A stretch of 44,651 bases of DNA from Oppiella nova. Taxonomy: Eukaryota; Arthropoda; Arachnida; Sarcoptiformes; Oppiidae. Below are positions 22,082 through 37,100 of the stretch, piece by piece. Position 1 is the stretch's first letter. Each line of letters starts with the position of its first letter. The notes beneath the pieces are model-generated. The model saw only the letters and a program-made list of their open reading frames with translations, did not search any database and was not told the origin of the DNA. The DNA lies in the NCBI GenBank assembly GCA_905397405.1, contig CAJPVJ010000078.1, positions 1 to 44,651 of the forward strand, read 5' to 3'. The position numbers and the translations under genes were made by a program.

Positions 22082-22304
22082 TGCAGGCATAAAGTCTACC
22101 GAAGCATATCTCTCTGTCGTATATTTTTTGTATGCCGTAACAGAGAGCAAAAAGGCACACATTTAATACATTTTAATACCTGTGCACCGCATGAAAGACA
22201 CTCCCTTTGAGAATAATGTCAGTCCAATAGGTGGAGGGAAACACTGAACGCCTTGGGCTGAAGGGGACAATGATTTCTAGAGTTTGTTGTAAAGCAGTGA
22301 ATGA

Positions 22305-22335
<31 letters not shown>

Positions 22336-22571
22336 AGATGCAGGCATAAAGTCTACCGAAGCATATCTCTCTGTCGTATATTTTTTGTATGCCGTAACAG
22401 AGAGCAAAAAGGCACACATTTAATACATTTTAATACCTGTGCACCGCATGAAAGACACTCCCTTTGAGAATAATGTCAGTCCAATAGGTGGAGGGAAACA
22501 CTGAACGCCTTGGGCTGAAGGGGACAATGATTTCTAGAGTTTGTTGTAAAGCAGTGAATGAATAGTGAGAG
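22034..22571. repeat. 257-bp tandem duplication including (GA)n tracts
   Basis: The segment beginning GAGATGCAGGCATAAAGTC at about 22078 recurs at about 22335 (offset 257) with no differences I can see, each copy preceded by a GA run (22034-22077 and 22312-22334). It ends about 420 nt before the Bicdr ATG. There is no N here, so it may be a genuine polymorphic tandem duplication or an assembly expansion. Confidence 0.85.
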
Positions 22572-22990
22572 ATGTGTTCGCTTGCGCTACACTTGAGAAC
22601 AGGTACTGTACCAAAGCTACCAGTGCTGCACTGCTCACCACTATTGCATACACCGACACACAACTGCCTTTCCATCTCATATCTTCGTCAGTGATTGTCT
22701 CCATATGTTGTGCTCAACTTTTTTTGAGAATATATTATATAATAGTTGAGAGAAATCTGTGTCGTTATGTCCAGAACCCGTAACCACTATTCCTATGGAT
22801 TATTGTGTTTTGGTTCATAAAAAACTATATTATTAATCGAAAATAATAATTATTCTGTGTTTCTCTAAAAACTCTAATAAAAAGTTTTTGAAAACTATTT
22901 TTAGTGCTAAATAAATAAAAGTTGTTCATAAAAAAGAGTCAAGTAATGACTTAATAAGACTATAAGCGATGACAAGTTTAATGGCAAATA
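22572..22990 (+). promoter_or_regulatory. Bicdr upstream region and 5' leader
   Basis: A GC-richer segment (22560-22710) directly follows the tandem repeat and is the likely promoter. A TCAGTG initiator-like motif lies near 22687. Downstream to the ATG the sequence is AT-rich leader. No other motif is decisive. Confidence 0.35.
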
Positions 22991-25093
22991 ATGATGCATC
23001 AGATGAGACACAAAAACAATGTCACCGACGGTTCCAGTGGTGAGAAGATGGATAAGAATAAGACTCCCAACAGAGACCACAACAATAAGTCGCGAAATGT
23101 GGCAAATCTTGACGATTATATCTATGAATTAGAGACTAGAAGTGATGCCAAAGTGAATAACTTTTACAACAAAAAGGATTTAACCATAAATGAGATGTCA
23201 TGCGAGAGCTCAGCCAACCTTTTATCGCAATTACAGCAGAAGGAAAAGGATCTCATATTAGCCGCAGAATTGGGAAAAGCATTGCTCGACAGGAATGAGG
23301 AGCTGAGCAGAGCTAATGAGAAGATAACCGAAGAATACTCTCATAAGTTAGAGGTAAATGTGATACTAATCTTGTATTCAATTTATAAAGCTTTCAATAA
23401 AACAATCACTCGTTTTCTGTGTTAAGGCATGAGTTGATGTTTTTGTGGTCAATAATACATAAGACAATTAATTAAATTACTCTCATATTTCATCACATGG
23501 AGAGTATTACTGCAAATGAAACCATTGTTTAAAACAATTTTACGATCCATTATATTATGAATTCATTTTCAAAGTTGTCGTTATCTTTATTGCAAACGCT
23601 ATTAAATATATTACATACCGAGAAATAATAATACTTCAGTCAATGTTTTGTTGAAATGTTTGAAATGTGTGTAAATATATAAGCTATACGTCTCTGTAAG
23701 CTATAATTTCTATTTCAAGAATACCTGTATTTCTGTCGATATATTGATTATTTTTAAAAGTCAATAATAATAATAAGAATAATTTTATTATAAATATTAA
23801 TGAATTAGAGGGCATAGGAATAGGTGTATGAAAGTTGTGCCCAAAAAAGCTTGTTAAATATGATGAGTGCAATGCATGCGATCCTAAGTCTATACTAAAC
23901 ATTCACTTCATTATTTATTTATGTAATGCTATTGACATTTAAGGGCTTTTTATAACGAGATTTGTTGTCATAAAAAAGACGAAAAAATTTTTAAACGTTC
24001 AAAAAAGTGAAAAACACACACTTTTGTGAGTGAAAGTCAATTAAAAATTTCATTTACTTAACTGTATAGCTTATAATAGTTTTGAACAAAAAATAGCAAA
24101 CAATTCCCACAGTAAAACTCAATTTATTCCCACTATTATTATGAAACACGAAAGTACTTGAATAGATATTTATTATTTAATAATTTAAAGAGTTTTTATT
24201 AAAAATAAATTTACTTTTTTCAATAGACATGTTTTGCTTCATATTGTATATAAGAAATAATTTATTCATAAAATTTAAAGTTATTATAAAGGGTTTAGAA
24301 GTTGTCGTAAATTAAATTCTAATTTATTTTTTATGTTTAATTCTAACCTCAATCTAATGACAATCGATAGCCTCTGTGCACAGAATATGTGAACAAATTT
24401 TTGTTGATATAATCGATGATTGCTATGATATGTAATGTTTCGCTAAATTATGATTTTGTTTAAATTTAAAAACCGATAGAATGTTAGATTATCTCAAATA
24501 TAAATATTTATTGTTTGCAATCGAGAAAGAGTTTCATTAATAGGTATTAGTCATTACACGTTATATTAATATTTTTTGTTGAATAATTTCTCGTAACTTT
24601 GGTATTCAAATGAATTTTATTTATGTTTGCCTTTAAATTATCTATAGATAAGCCATAATATTAATTAGAATCTTTTGGTTTTGAGTTACAATAATTGGAA
24701 AAAATTAATTATTTGAACCACAAATCTATTTATGGCTTCCATTGATATCAATAACTGAGAAAATTTGTTATAATTCTAGTCTTATCTAAACACTCATCGA
24801 AATAATAAAAATCAAATGATTCCCAAAATTGTTTGCTAAATAAATATTCATAAGAAAAATGGAAAAACGAAAACATGTTTAGTGAAAAACACGGCAAAAC
24901 ATTCATTATAATGAGACAAATTGCTAAAAAAGTTACTCAAATGGAAATTAAAGAAAATATAAATACAATTTCAATGAATTCATTAATAAAATTGAATTGA
25001 GTTGCTATGAAAACTGCATTCAAAACATTGAGAGCCAGAGCCAGGTGTATATCATAGCACCGGTACTGAGGAATTGCGCGCTAGGGTTACCGT

Positions 25094-25132
<39 letters not shown>

Positions 25133-28100
25133 AATATTTTGTATATCAGATGTGGTATTCGGTGGCACAGAGTCTGTGTCCTGTCTTGCATTGCAGAACA
25201 TATCCTGCAATATGTTTGGTGAGGGGACAGTTGGGTCCTCACAATTGATATATGAAAGGAAATGTTGAGATCCCTTTGCGCTTTGAACTCCCATTTACGG
25301 CAATTACAGCAAAATGAATGCACTGGTAGTCACCCTTAGGTTAGCTCATACACCACCGGAACTCTGTTTATATTGATCTCTCATTCGCATAGTATGATGA
25401 CATTAAGGGGCCAACAGCTGCCCCAAACACCAGATCCCACAACTTATAACAGCTTCTGTTAGTCACGACCCCTCAGCCAAAAAAAGCCAAAAATATGTTT
25501 ATTCATTATCTGATGAATCAAAAAATCTGTAATAATGTCGTCTAATAGACAGCAAACAAACAAAAATGAAAAGTGTTTTCTAAATGTAATGAATAGATCA
25601 GTGCTCATAGATATTGAGGTCTATAATAAGCCCCCAATGAATGAATGGCACGAATCGCCAAAATGAGGTCGAAGTCAGCTTTCGGTAATTGAATGAATAG
25701 TAAATCCTTGACTTTCTATGTGTTGTATGAGATAACGAACCAATTTTCTAATTATTGTTTGTTTTAAAAAGCTTATTTCTTAAATGTAATTAATTTGTCG
25801 TCAAATATTACGAATCATTTAGAATTTGTAGTTTTCAAAATAAAAATAATGCTTTTTAATGTCAAGAAAAATCAAATCAAATAAGTTCACTGGTACAGTG
25901 CATTTAGAGGGGTGTGGGGGTAGGGTGTGTGCACTTGTCCTCACTCATGAAGAATCACAGAATAACTGTCTCATCACATGTTGTGGTGAGAAATATTAGA
26001 TCTTTTTCGTATGGATTTAGATTTAAACACACATTAAAGTTGATGTTTTTGATCAAATATATGGTATGTGTAGGGATTTAAAAACTACTCCAAAGGGTAT
26101 TTAAACTGTGTTTTTATGTGAAGTATAGATAAATCTCACTTACCAACATTCCCAATAGACCCTCCGCTCCCCAGCATATAAAAATCATTTTTGAATCTAA
26201 TTAATTCTTTTATATATTTAAAACTTTTCTAAAGACAATTATAGATTAAAAGCAATGATAGGTACTGTTGTGTAAAGATTGAGGGATACTTTTTGGGCTT
26301 CATTTTCATCACAATTTTTCTATTAAATCATTTAAATTATAAAAACATTTTTCGTGAATGAAATTTGGGTCAAATTAGTTGAACAGTTGATATGTTTTAT
26401 GTCATTGTATTCCATAACACTATTGAATTGCAACACATTAAGGCATTAATACAATTATAAATGAGTGAAATTTAATAATAAAGTGTTTATTTTGCTTTAA
26501 TTTGAAGTTTTCTTTTATGAAAAGCTAATAGAAATGTCTTAAAAGCCTTTTGAATGGTAAGCATAAACGAATTAAAACATATAATTATACTTCAAACTAA
26601 TTTATGCTTCATTTAGTCGTTTTTGTCATTAAATGTAATAATTTTTTAAATGAATTCTTATTTTCAAGATTACTGTTGAGTATAGAAATGATTGCAAACA
26701 AACGATTATAATGTAATTCAATGTAAAAACTATGCTTTAAAAAGCATTAAAAATAAAAAACACTGAAAAGAAAAATTGCGTTCAAATTGTGTTCGCATTT
26801 CGAGACAAATATCAAACGGAAACACTTTATGAAGTTTGAAGTAATGATCATAAACTTTAAATCTGTTGAATAAATTGTCTGCAGAAATGTATGACTAGTA
26901 CTGCAGTCAAAGAGTTGCCATCAAAGCGTTTAATCCAAATGTCGTGAAGACAAACGACAACTGCTTCCTCTTCTGCCAGTTCTTTGGCGTTACTTTTATT
27001 GCAATCTTTATATTACAGTAAATAAGAGACACACACTTTTTGGCATAAATTAAACATTGCATTCAACACATGGAGCCAAACACTTATTAATCCAATAGAA
27101 AATGTGGTGTTCAGTGACCCGATTGATAATTAAACACTGCACTCACTGGACGCTAACTACAGTACCCATAGTGTACTAATAGTGTTAATCGATTTTTTAT
27201 TTCAATTTGTTAATTAGTGATCAGAACCTATTGGAACCGATCGACAAAATTATTCATTTCATGCCAAATCACTGCAACTTTGACTCTCGTTTATTACACA
27301 TTCAAACGCACTCTTAATTGAATTATAATTTGCAAAATTTTAATTATTTCTCCATTTTCTCTCAATGATAGCTAAACTCTTTTTCGTTGTCTACTTTTCT
27401 TACTTATTAAATGTTAATGGTTTTATTAAATTTACTTTTATCTGAATTATAAGTGACACTCATTTTTAGATGTAGTCTCTGTTTTAATACATTATATTAT
27501 AATATCTAAATGTAAATTATATCCTAAAATAGCCTAAAAGGGCGGAACTTTTATTTTGGATACACTGTTATATAAGGAAAAGAAAATTGGTTTTGAATTT
27601 TACTTTTATTTTGAGTTTCTTTTTTATGAGTATATATTCATTACGAGTCTTAGAAAGAATTTCTTAACTATTGTCTGTCATTACAGCCAAAGATGAGTAG
27701 ATCCAGAAAAAAGTGAAAACTTTTTGCCAAAACAATTAAGCGTTGAAATAATGGATACAAGAATTGAAGTGAAAACAGTTTTGTATTGAAAACAATTTCC
27801 TATATTTACGGTCCTTTTTGTCAAGAATTTAATTACAAAATAGAGTTTCACTTCATTTCATTACATCCTTAGTTACTCCTCTCACTAACGCTTATAGTAA
27901 TTGTCAAAAACATAATACATTAAACCTTTGCCACACTTTATACAAACATTATTATATTGGCTGACATCCCGGTCATCATCATATCAAATGTTATTAATGT
28001 AATGAAAAAGCGGATCAATAACTTTGTCATTATATTTGGGCGGATATTCTCATCGAGAGATTGATTAAACAATAATCGGATTTTTGTTGTTATTTTTATT

Positions 28101-31100
28101 CGTTGTCCGATATAACGGAATATTGCATGTCTTATATAGTATAGCATAATATTATAATATACCTTATTATTCAAGCGATTTGTTTAAAAGATTAGTTTAT
28201 CGGTTAATCTGCAGTCACTTTCAGTTCAGCAAAATTATTTTCAAAACTCCTTTGTCTGTTTGTTTTCATAGTTATTATAATTACGATTAATACTTTAAGT
28301 AAAACCAATTTTCTGCGGATTTAGTGTTTAAATTATTTCATAAGTAAAATACAAAATCATAAGAAATATTAACGATTAAAACGATTCAAATTTTTAAAAA
28401 TAAGAAAACTTTTTGTGAAAACAAGATTAATATCATTTGAAAGAATAAAGTTTTGCCAAAACATGTCCTTATTTTTTGCGTTCAGTCCAAGTATTGTATA
28501 TCATATGAAAAGTTTACGAAACAAATCAAAAAATAAACTTTTCCCTAAACTTTAAAACAACAAAATTTTATGATTAATATCTTTTACACAATCCTTTTGT
28601 TAAAGTATTAATAAAAAGAAATTTTAAAATCATTGTTTCAAATGAGATGATCGGAAATTTAACACCAAATTCCTTGAGATACTAACAAAAAAAAAGTATT
28701 TTAATTGTGTTTTATAATAATACTATTATATATCCATCGCAGCATTAAATATCAATTTGTCTCGTAATTGAATTGTACTAATAATCGGAAATTTATAATT
28801 AAAATAATTTTTTAATTACACTTAATTTGAAGACGAATTATGTTTCATAAGAGCTGAAGAGGAAGTTGTGATTAGTTTTTGCCGCAAAAAAACCTTTTGA
28901 TTTTAGCCTTGATTTCGCGATTCAAAGGCAAACTGTGTGTTCAGGTGTTGTCTTAATTGTTCGCTTATTAAACAGTTTTCAAGATTACAAAGTCTGCATT
29001 CAATATAATTGTATTAAAAAATATATAAAATGATCAAAACTTTTAAAAGCATTACTGAGTTATGGGGTGAGGGGTGAGGCGTACCTGTGGTGGCGCACCG
29101 ACCCTACAAATTGTACTCCTTTTGTCATTTTTCTACTTAACTTAGTTTTATAAATATATATATTATGTATTCATAGGGAAGTAAACTTAATTATTATTTA
29201 TACACTGCATAATAGACTTATTTATTATAATGAGTTTCTTAATATGTATTGAAATAAGAAATTTGTTTGGGTTTTAGTTTAGTTTTAGAGAAACAACTTA
29301 TTTTTGACCCAAAGGCTGATGAAAAGGAGGTTAACTCGCATTAACGCCTTTCCATCGTCTAAATGGAAAGCCATAGACAACTGATTAATACTATTCTTCA
29401 ATGTATTCCTACTTTCGTCTCCCAATCCTTCCTCTATTGTTGTGTTTCTTCAGATTTGTTTCTCATTTAAAATATCGGTTTAAAAACCTTTAGTCCACAA
29501 AAATATTAGATAAAAGAAAATATGAAACTTATATATTATTATTGATAGAGATTTATAGTATTGAGACAATTCATAACACGGAAATCAAAACCAATTTGAG
29601 TGAAAACAGTTTTTCAAAACCCAAACCACAATCGCATTGAACGGTAAATGAGACATGAATTCAATGAAAATAATACTAAACCAAAGACTAATCAACAAAA
29701 AAGCCTCAAATTGTATCCATAGAATTGTATTATACTTTTGGCTAATTTTAGTATCACTTTTAAAGACTCAAATATAGGTCATTATGTAATTTCTTTTGTT
29801 GGTCTCCAAGGCTTTCAAAACTGAGCCATCAATTCATAAGACATATCACAGAAACACTTCTTGTGGTCATTACTCCTATGGAGTCATAACTCATGTGTTG
29901 TTTCGCTATAATACTATTCATTCAATAAATTCATTCAATAATTTGCTAGAATTTATGCTAATTTTATTAATACTTGTTTTAGAAATCAATTTATATGTGA
30001 AACACTAATTCATTTAAAAGTTTTCTATTCATTGAAAACTGTATGATAAGTAGACGGAGTCATGAAAATAAATTAGCATTAATTTCATTGTTAAATGCAT
30101 TTCAATTGCCATTCAATCGTATATGAAATTATATTTTCATTTCCATAAAAAGTTTTTACGATGTCTCACACTTGGCTTAAATTGAAATCCATATTTTTAT
30201 TTGTTTTTCCAAACAGAACCTGTGCACTGAATAAACAACTATTTTGCTATTTTGAGTGACATTTAATTAAAAATAAGAAATTCTTTGAAACATTAACTTA
30301 AATGTTGTGTTTATTTTGGATAAACTAATAACAAAAAGAGTTCCCAATTGATGGAGAATAGGATTTAAAATATATGAAATCCTGGCAACATTTTGCGTGT
30401 GATATGTTTTACGCGGATTTAAAACATAAATATGTTTTTATTTGATTTATTATTTCATTTATTGTATGCAATTACTTGTGTATATAATTATTCATTGTTT
30501 GCCGGACTTTTAGATAAAAATATAGGATTTAGTAATTTGAGTTTTCAATTCTTTGAGAAGTATTTCTTTATTCAGATGTAAATACCTATCAAATGAATAA
30601 TAACTCACATAATAAGAGATGTGATTTAAAGGAAAAGGCAATCAAATTATATATTCTTCGCTCAGATTTTCTCATTTCTATGCGAAATGTATTTTTTCTT
30701 CCAGTGTTTTCATTACTCAATCATTTTAATCAACTTATATTCAATGCAATCATTATTTTAAAGGATTTCATATTCTAGCCATTAGTTTATCAGTGTTTGT
30801 ACATGTTTTGAGAGTATTTTTAATTAATGCTTTTTGAGTGACTAAAGAATTGGATTCAATCCATTATTACCTTAGATGTGTACAGTATATTATGAAAATA
30901 AGTTAATTTTTGTTTATTAATTATATTTCAAAATGAATTATTCATAAAATTAATATTTTTCCTTAATTATACAATATCTGTGTTCTTAGATTAAAAGATT
31001 AAATTTAAGCTAAAAAACAATCTCTCTATAAATGACTAATTGAATAGTAATCTCATAAGACTTTGGACTACATTTTTGCAATCAAATATACAATATATGT

Positions 31101-34100
31101 AATTCAAGTCAATATCTAAGTCTAAACGCCAACGCTTTCTAACCTTCAAATCTGAATCCATTTACCAATTATTTAATTATAAACCGATTTTTATCGTAAT
31201 TCTCGTTGTCTTTACTGTATGTCTAACAAAATGTTGCAACAAGTTATACATTATTAGAAAATGCAAAAATAAATATTGTTTATTATATCAGAGATATTAT
31301 TAGTATTTCGATAAAACAATTGATTACAAAAAAGTTNAAAAAACAATCTCTCTATAAATGACTAATTGAATAGTAATCTCATAAGACTTTGGACTACATT
31401 TTTGCAATCAAATATACAATATATGTAATTCAAGTCAATATCTAAGTCTAAACGCCAACGCTTTCTAACCTTCAAATCTGAATCCATTTACCAATTATTT
31501 AATTATAAACCGATTTTTATCGTAATTCTCGTTGTCTTTACTGTATGTCTAACAAAATGTTGCAACAAGTTATACATTATTAGAAAATGCAAAAATAAAT
31601 ATTGTTTATTATATCAGAGATATTATTAGTATTTCGATAAAACAATTGATTACAAAAAAGTTATTTTTGTCTCACATTATTTGAGTCACATATCACTCGC
31701 ATATGAAATCCCAAATTTAGTGATAACTCCAGTAATTATAGTCTGAAATCTAATTTATTTAAAGTCAGTTTCCGAATCCTTGAGTAAAAATAAATTTTGT
31801 ACAAAAAAATATAAAGGATTTCTGTCTTTGTTTGAGACCTAACTTTCCTATTGAAGGGCAGTCCTTAATCGCTAAGTCTTACAGTTTTGGTTGCAGTTTT
31901 TCAAAGTCCATAATAAGTGTCATTATATGAGCTGAACTTTTTTTAAAGAAAATAAAAAATACTATACATTAGAAGTTAAACCATTTGAATACGAAATTAA
32001 ATTGTTTGCTATCCTTGAAAGACATGAATGGTTTGAACTTTTTTTCTTTTATTCAATTAAATTCGATTTTGAGCTTTAATATCAATGCAAGTCTTGTATA
32101 CTTAACGATAAATTAGTTTTATAATGAGTACTTTTAGTTGTGTAATAATGGATTATATACCATATTATAATATAATATTATAAAAATACTGAAATACGAT
32201 ACAAAAAATTCCCTGTACATTTAGTCATTGAAGTTCCCGAAACTACTATTAAATACCAATAATTTTATCAAATGATATCTAATATGTTTGATAATTACAG
32301 TATAGTTTTGACTACATTTACAGGTATTTTTATATTAGTTGTAATTTGAGCAACTCATTTAAGACCATTAAAATAATGTTTATTTAGAAAACAACACATT
32401 AAATACTTTAAATGATTTCAAAATATAATACATCATTTGATAAACAAAAAATAATACAAAAAACAATATTAAGCATAAAATTGCTAAGAATTTTCATAAT
32501 GATAAAATTATTTTTATTGAATTTTTCAAATAATAATTCATTTATTCATATATTGTCTGAAATTAGAGGAAAATTTTGTTTATAATGAAATAGTTGTTGT
32601 GCACAAAGTTTTTCAATTCTAATCCTTTTATAAAATACCTGATTAAAAATAGATTTCCTTTACGAAAATTACACCGTAAAAACGGTGTTAAGTCCCCATA
32701 CAACCAATATGTAGGGATAGGTGGTATCGATGTTCATAAACTCACATTTGCATTGTATTATCAAATTATACGATAAACATTGTGTGAATGTATGCTAAAC
32801 ACTATTTTACATAGATTTCTAATCAATCAAAAAATCTTTATTATAACTAATAACATAATTCTTGTTGCTTTGGATTAGATTTAGTTTTATTACACACTTC
32901 TCATACACTGTGTGCACAACTCACTCATACATATGACATGAATCAATGCTTTTCTTAATGAACTTTAAGACGGCTTTAATCGTAATTACAATTCGTGTAT
33001 AAAACTCACGATCAGCTAAATTGTGAGACAATGGGATGCCATCACATCCAGTACTTCGGTGGCAGTCCTTCCTAACAGTTTTCCCTTATGTTTAATGTAT
33101 TCACTCGTGTTTTATGAGATTCTCCTTTTATATGAGTCAATACATAAGAATAAAACATAAAAACATTAATAAAAATATATAAAGAGTAATAAAAAGTAAA
33201 GTTTGGCTCAACTTATAAGAGATTGAATACACAATTACTCCATAAAGTAAGGCTTATATCGGTTTTAATAAAAGTGTGTCAACTTTGAAGATATAATCTC
33301 TATATCAGTGGTTTGTAGGTCTGCCATATCTCTGGGTATAAGATGTGGTCAAAATAAAGGGAGGTCTGCCCTAAAGTGGCCCTTTGTGTTGCCTAATGGG
33401 GGGAAGTATACAAAAACATATTTTATATTTCTGTTAATGTAATTGTATACACTATTTAATGCATTACTATTGTAATGTTATGTAAATGCAAATTGTTTGC
33501 ACTGTAAGGCAATCAATGTTTTGAGAGCAAACATATTGTGGATTGTATTTGAAATGTTCAAACCGAGATAAATGTCTATTTGATTATTAAAACTATTAGT
33601 TTATAAATACAAATAATAATGAGTATAATTCTGCAATTGAATGAGTGTTAAGTTAGCTTTATAATTAATTTGTAATCACTTAAAAATTATTGACAAAAAT
33701 CTGATTGAAAATTATTATCGATTGATCTGACAATTGCCTTTTTATGCAATATATAATGATTTCAATTTCAATTTAATTAAAAATAATTTACTTTCACTTT
33801 TGTGTTGATAAGGAATGAATACAAAGTTTATTCAAACAAATGAATATTTTCTCAAATATATTATGCCATGAATTGTGATCCAATTTCTATTGATATTCTT
33901 ATCTGACAGTTGATTGAAACAAATTTGTTTTAATAATAATTTCTTTTTGAAATTTTCAAATAAAAATGTTAGCAAATGTATTTTATGTTTTATGAATTTT
34001 ATTTGACATTATCATCATTTGAGCGAAAGTCACAAAACAAAACATTTCGAAATCACATTCAATGCCATCCTAACAGTAAATCGATACCATATATTGATTA

Positions 34101-37100
34101 TTCATATTATTATTCACTATTTATTTGCATTACATATTGTGTTTGAATATAATTAGTTAAAATTATATTTTTATATATGGTATACATTTATTACATAAAA
34201 AATAATGTATTTCTTTCAGCAAATATTAATTCAGTATATCTAAGATAATACATTAAGTTATTTAAGGCTCAAATGTTGAGTACTTTTCCAAATGAAAACA
34301 CAATTACGATTCTTATCAGTAATATCAGGCAATTAAAATAAAAAGCAAAAAACAAACACAAATTTATAATTACATTTCTTTAAATGGCATTACAATTCAA
34401 TTCTAATTCTTATTATTTGTTTAGAAAATATGAAATTAATTCATAAGTTATTCTTAGTTTTGTGTTATTAAGTGGTTGTTTGGGATTGTGAACCAAATCA
34501 CGAAACTCTTTCTCATAGAGAGAAAACTCATTACATTTGGAGAAAAAGCTCTTATTTTTATAATCTTTAAATAATTTTACCGCAAAACCAACATTTTGTC
34601 AAATAATGACATGATTTCTAAAAATCCAATCTATTATAATAAATACACTTTGAATGCAAGTCTTGAATAACAACCGAAGTTAAGGTTTTTTGTGCAAAAA
34701 AGTAATAATAAAAATAAAAGTAACACAAAAAAGTTTACAAACTTATTAATTTAATTATAATTTTGAAAAATTATTTTCGAAAACATTTCGCAGAGGATAT
34801 GAAACTAAATAAAGAACTGAAAAGAAGTTTCAAAAACACTTCCTTCTTATATAAGGGAAACATTTTCTATACAGAAAGAAATTGTAACAAAATATGCGCT
34901 CAAAATGTATTATAAAATATATATTATAATCACTTAATGCGTGACTAAACACGTTCTCAAATGTTATTTATTTCCACCAAAAAATTCATATGAATTTCGC
35001 TTTTTTATTACAAATCAAACTTATATTTATGTTATGGTAAGCACTCGTATACTGTACTATCGTATACTGTATCGTATACTGTAGATATCGGGTATATGTT
35101 ATATGCTATCAAACAAATAAGACTTAACTTATTGTTACTATACATGAGTTGCTATTCAAACATAATTTTCAAAGTTTTTGAGTTAAGACTTAAGAGTTGC
35201 CTTCATTAGCAAAATATTATTTTAAATGCATTTAAGGCTTTGTTTCACAACATTATGGATGCATTTAAATGGGAATCAAAAACAAGTGATTCATTTCAAT
35301 TGTCTGACAATAGAAGTGCTTTTGAAAAGTTTTGCCGCAATTCTTATAAGTCTGTTGAAAATTGTTTGGAGTGAGCGATGATGTGATCATATTTTCATTT
35401 AATAATAGCAAACACTTGAAAAATATTACATAAACATAAGAAACAATTGTTTACAATAACAATGACTTTGAGAACAACTTTCAAACCATCAAATCAGTCA
35501 AACTATTATATTAATGAAAATTTATAAGAATATTCAACTTTTCATAAGTATATATATATATTTCATGAGTATACCTATTAAACTAATTTAGTTATTCATA
35601 TAAACTATAAATATTAATAGCATACAAAAATAGAGTCAAATATTATACTAAATTAAAACAAATATAAATTATATATATTTTGATTCAATTCATACCTTTA
35701 TTTACAATTATTTATGATATAATAAGTTATTAAGAATACAAACAGTTATTAAGAAACACTGAAAATATATAATTTATATAATATTTATTATGCAATTGTA
35801 TTAATTTAAGTAATTATTCAAATCTAAGATCTGAGGGTCTTTGCCCCTCCCTATCATACCCTGTAATACATATTCACTTTATTTAGATTAGTATCTAATG
35901 AACTGAGATTTGTATAACTAATCGTCTTTTGATTGCTATTATTGTGAAAACTTTTTGATTACAAATATTTTTTTTTCGTAAGACGTCAAGCAATTGAATG
36001 CAGTTTTTAATTTCTTATTTAAAAACTTTTCTCACAATTAATGTGAAGACATAGAAAAAACTGATCGAAAGTCTGTTACATAAAAAGATACCGATTTAGA
36101 CAAACTGTTTGTGTGTATAAATCTAATACCTTTGTATACAAAACAATTTTTTCGTATATTTCCTGACAATTAGAGCATTGGAACAGTTATTATATTATAT
36201 GAAAACCAGTTTCTAAGACTTAACTCTAACACCATTTATATAATATAACTGTATTTCATTTCATAATTGTATACTGTATTCGTATCTCTAGTTTACAAAA
36301 CAATTTTTTCTCTATTTCTCCAATCGATTAAGTTTTCACTTTTTCTATTATCAAATGTACGAAACATGTCTTGTTTTTTCGGTTAATCTGTAGATTTGTT
36401 TCAAACACAACTCTTAAATATAATCTCATTTCTGAGATCATTTTCACGATTTTGTATTTTGCGAAAATGTGATTTGTATTACAAATTAGATGGCATTATA
36501 GGAATTACATTCACAAATCGGAACATTATTAGTCATAAATCATACAAATTGACGACAAATTATAATTAGTATTGAAATCAATGACATAAATAGAGCGAAA
36601 CATATATATATACTTTTTTTCGCTGTTAATACATATTGTAATTGTATTTCGAGTTTCGAGATGTTTTCGTGCAACAGAATAATAGTCTAAAACAAATAAT
36701 TTCATTAGTTTTTACATTTGAATAATTGGTTGCGTTTTTATTTTTGAGCTAAACTTTAAATTATAACTTCATTTACTTTAATTTTATAATTCCTATGCTG
36801 TTTAGGCATTATATAATTGACAAATAAGTTGTCGTTTTTCAAACAAAACTTCCAAAATCTTGTAACCATTATTAAGCACTTAGCAAATGACAACTTATGT
36901 CCAAAATTACATTCAAATAAATTTATGTTAAGTAAAAAAGTAAAATAAAAGTAAATTTTATGCATTTTATTTAAGGACTCATTTGAATAAATATTTGAAT
37001 ACAAATAATGTTTATGTAATATTGAATTAATATTAAAATATTAAAAATAAGCACAGAATATATGCAAAAAAAATAAAAGTATATTTTATGCATTTTATTT

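Noticed and set aside
22219-22675. Two partly identical minus-strand frames
   Set aside because: They arise from the 257-bp tandem duplication and GA tracts and have no conserved motif.
25052-25323. Frames of about 80 codons with Arg-Glu or Ser-Leu runs
   Set aside because: The runs are translations of the CT/GA microsatellite, and the remainder matches nothing recognisable.
27938-28174. 78-codon frame in the Bicdr intron, and similar ones at 29796, 30593, 32594 and 36756
   Set aside because: AT-biased codons (Ile, Asn, Tyr, Lys, Phe), no motif, no splice context, and the expected length for AT-rich random sequence.
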